A DNA stretch of 64,000 nucleotides from Sphingomonas kaistensis (lineage in GTDB: Bacteria > Pseudomonadota > Alphaproteobacteria > Sphingomonadales > Sphingomonadaceae): positions 1,433,001 through 1,497,000 of the forward strand of contig NZ_JAATJC010000001.1 of NCBI RefSeq assembly GCF_011927725.1. The letters are read 5' to 3'. The position numbers and the translations under genes were made by a program. Positions 63,206 to 64,000 of the stretch are shown here, piece after piece. The notes beneath the pieces are model-generated. The model saw only the letters and a program-made list of their open reading frames with translations, was not told the DNA's origin and ran no database searches. Every line of letters starts with the position of its first letter. Within the stretch, counting starts at the first letter, position 1.

Positions 63206-64000
63206 CCGGCCACAGGGCTTCCCAGAAGGCATCCATCACCAGCGCGGCCTTCTCTGCCTTGGAGGTGCTGATCCGCTCGTCCCACGCCCGGGGGCCGAAC
63301 GCCGCGGCGCGGGTCGCGATCTCGCCGTAGATGCCGCTGGCCGAGAGGACGGCCCAGCGGCTGCGGAAGGGGAGGCGGGCGGCGCCGATGCGCGCCGAGC
63401 GGCGATACTCGTCGGCCATGGTGCTGAGGCGGTGGGCAAGGCGGGCGAGGGCAGGGCGGTGCCTGGGATCCGCGAGGTCGGCGCCGGCCAGTCCTTCCGC
63501 TTCCAGCCAGTCGGTCGGCAGGTAGACGCGGCCGACGCGGGCGTCCTCGACGATGTCGCGAGCGATGTTGGCGAGCTGGAAGGCGATGCCGAGATCGGCG
63601 GCGCGGTGGAGGGTGTCCTCGTCCGCCGGATCGACGCCCATGACATGTGCCATCATGACGCCAACCGCGCCGGCGACCTGGTAGCAATAGGACAGCAGGT
63701 CATCGGTGGTGGTGGGGCGCCAGCCGGCCGCGTCGCGCTCGAACCCGGCAAGGTGATCGGCGGCGATGGCCTGGGGAATGGCGCAGTCGGCGGCGACGAC
63801 GCGGAGGGCGTCGAAAGGGACCAGCCCGGTTTCCTCGCCGGCAAAGGCGGCAGCGGTCTTTTCCTTGAGGAAAGCGATGCGCGCGGCGGGGTCGGCGACG
63901 CGCCCGGCATCGTGGCCGAGGGTCTGGCCGTCGGTGATGTCGTCGCAGGCGCGGCACCAGCTGTAGAGCAGCCAGCTGCGTTCCCGCGTGGGCAGGTCGA
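63156..64000 (-). CDS. crtB: Phytoene synthase (partial, N-terminus outside window)
   Basis: At least 280 residues are visible; the start lies beyond the right edge. The enzyme condenses two geranylgeranyl diphosphates to phytoene, the first committed carotenoid step. Both Asp-rich motifs are present: CDDITD in the N-terminal portion and NIARDIVEDARVGRVYLP near 63525-63580. The preceding segment (SYCYQVAGAVGVMMAHVMG) is also typical. It overlaps crtZ tail to tail. Confidence 0.94.
   Translation of the reverse strand, partial: DLPTRERSWLLYSWCRACDDITDGQTLGHDAGRVADPAARIAFLKEKTAAAFAGEETGLVPFDALRVVAADCAIPQAIAADHLAGFERDAAGWRPTTTDDLLSYCYQVAGAVGVMMAHVMGVDPADEDTLHRAADLGIAFQLANIARDIVEDARVGRVYLPTDWLEAEGLAGADLADPRHRPALARLAHRLSTMADEYRRSARIGAARLPFRSRWAVLSASGIYGEIATRAAAFGPRAWDERISTSKAEKAALVMDAFWEALWPVRPSSRTGLWTRPSRP

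Overview
The window is high-GC, gene-dense DNA with short intergenic gaps and many ATGA, GTGA and TTGA start/stop overlaps. It reads as a chromosome segment from an alphaproteobacterium, most probably of the order Sphingomonadales. Grounds: the gene orders rpiB-glyA-nrdR-trmJ-rpsD and ubiE-ubiB-coaBC-dut-moeB, ALA-synthase-type hemA, a split glycine decarboxylase (gcvPA/gcvPB), a carotenoid pair crtZ/crtB and a cpa/tad pilus block. The genus cannot be fixed from the sequence alone. No insertion sequence, prophage, CRISPR array or rRNA operon was seen. One tRNA gene (Lys, anticodon TTT) and one tandem glycine riboswitch are present.

Layout. 1-3942: three TraB/GumN-family secreted proteins on the minus strand, interrupted by a three-gene HTH/membrane-protein cassette. 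4022-7017: glyQ-glyS. 7024-14016: a minus-strand Flp/Tad pilus operon (cpaB-cpaC-cpaD-cpaE-tadB-tadC) without its ATPase cpaF, plus a small membrane protein. 14164-19038: an FAD oxidoreductase, rnhA, ispH, a lipoprotein, and a vanadium-haloperoxidase-like protein coupled to a small membrane protein. 19130-24650: glycine-cleavage operon controlled by the riboswitch (gcvT-gcvH-methyltransferase-gcvPA-gcvPB). 24677-29897: CcdC-like, ABA4-like and DUF938 proteins, PAP2 phosphatase, two PilZ proteins, a two-lobed aspartyl protease and a VIT-family transporter. 29934-34824: tRNA-Lys, folK, family 5 uracil-DNA glycosylase, GNAT, AI-2E-family permease, a membrane-anchored LuxR-type regulator with an ExbD-like tail, and an aldo/keto reductase. 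34835-44526: agmatine-to-putrescine genes (aguA, aguB), rpsD, trmJ, nrdR, glyA, rpiB, hemA, murI, a second membrane-anchored LuxR-type regulator with EF-hands, and plsY. 44523-57530: dprA, topA, moeB, dut, coaBC, a yghU-like GST, a DUF305/LVIVD fusion, ubiB, ubiE and a small AT-rich gene. 57531-64000: mutM, rpsT, dnaA, a glycosyltransferase, a hypoxanthine-DNA glycosylase, crtZ and partial crtB.

How the genes connect. Glycine metabolism recurs (glyQS, the gcv operon, glyA, and hemA, which consumes glycine). DNA maintenance is represented by three DNA glycosylases, topA, dprA, rnhA, dut, nrdR and dnaA. The most unusual items are two related regulators that place a LuxR-type HTH in the cytoplasm, one transmembrane helix, and then different sensor-like domains (ExbD-like or EF-hand) outside. 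Also notable are a low-GC gene ending exactly at the mutM start codon, and a recurring promoter pattern TTGnCn-N16/17-TAGnnn, with several starts lying only 6-9 bases after the -10 element.
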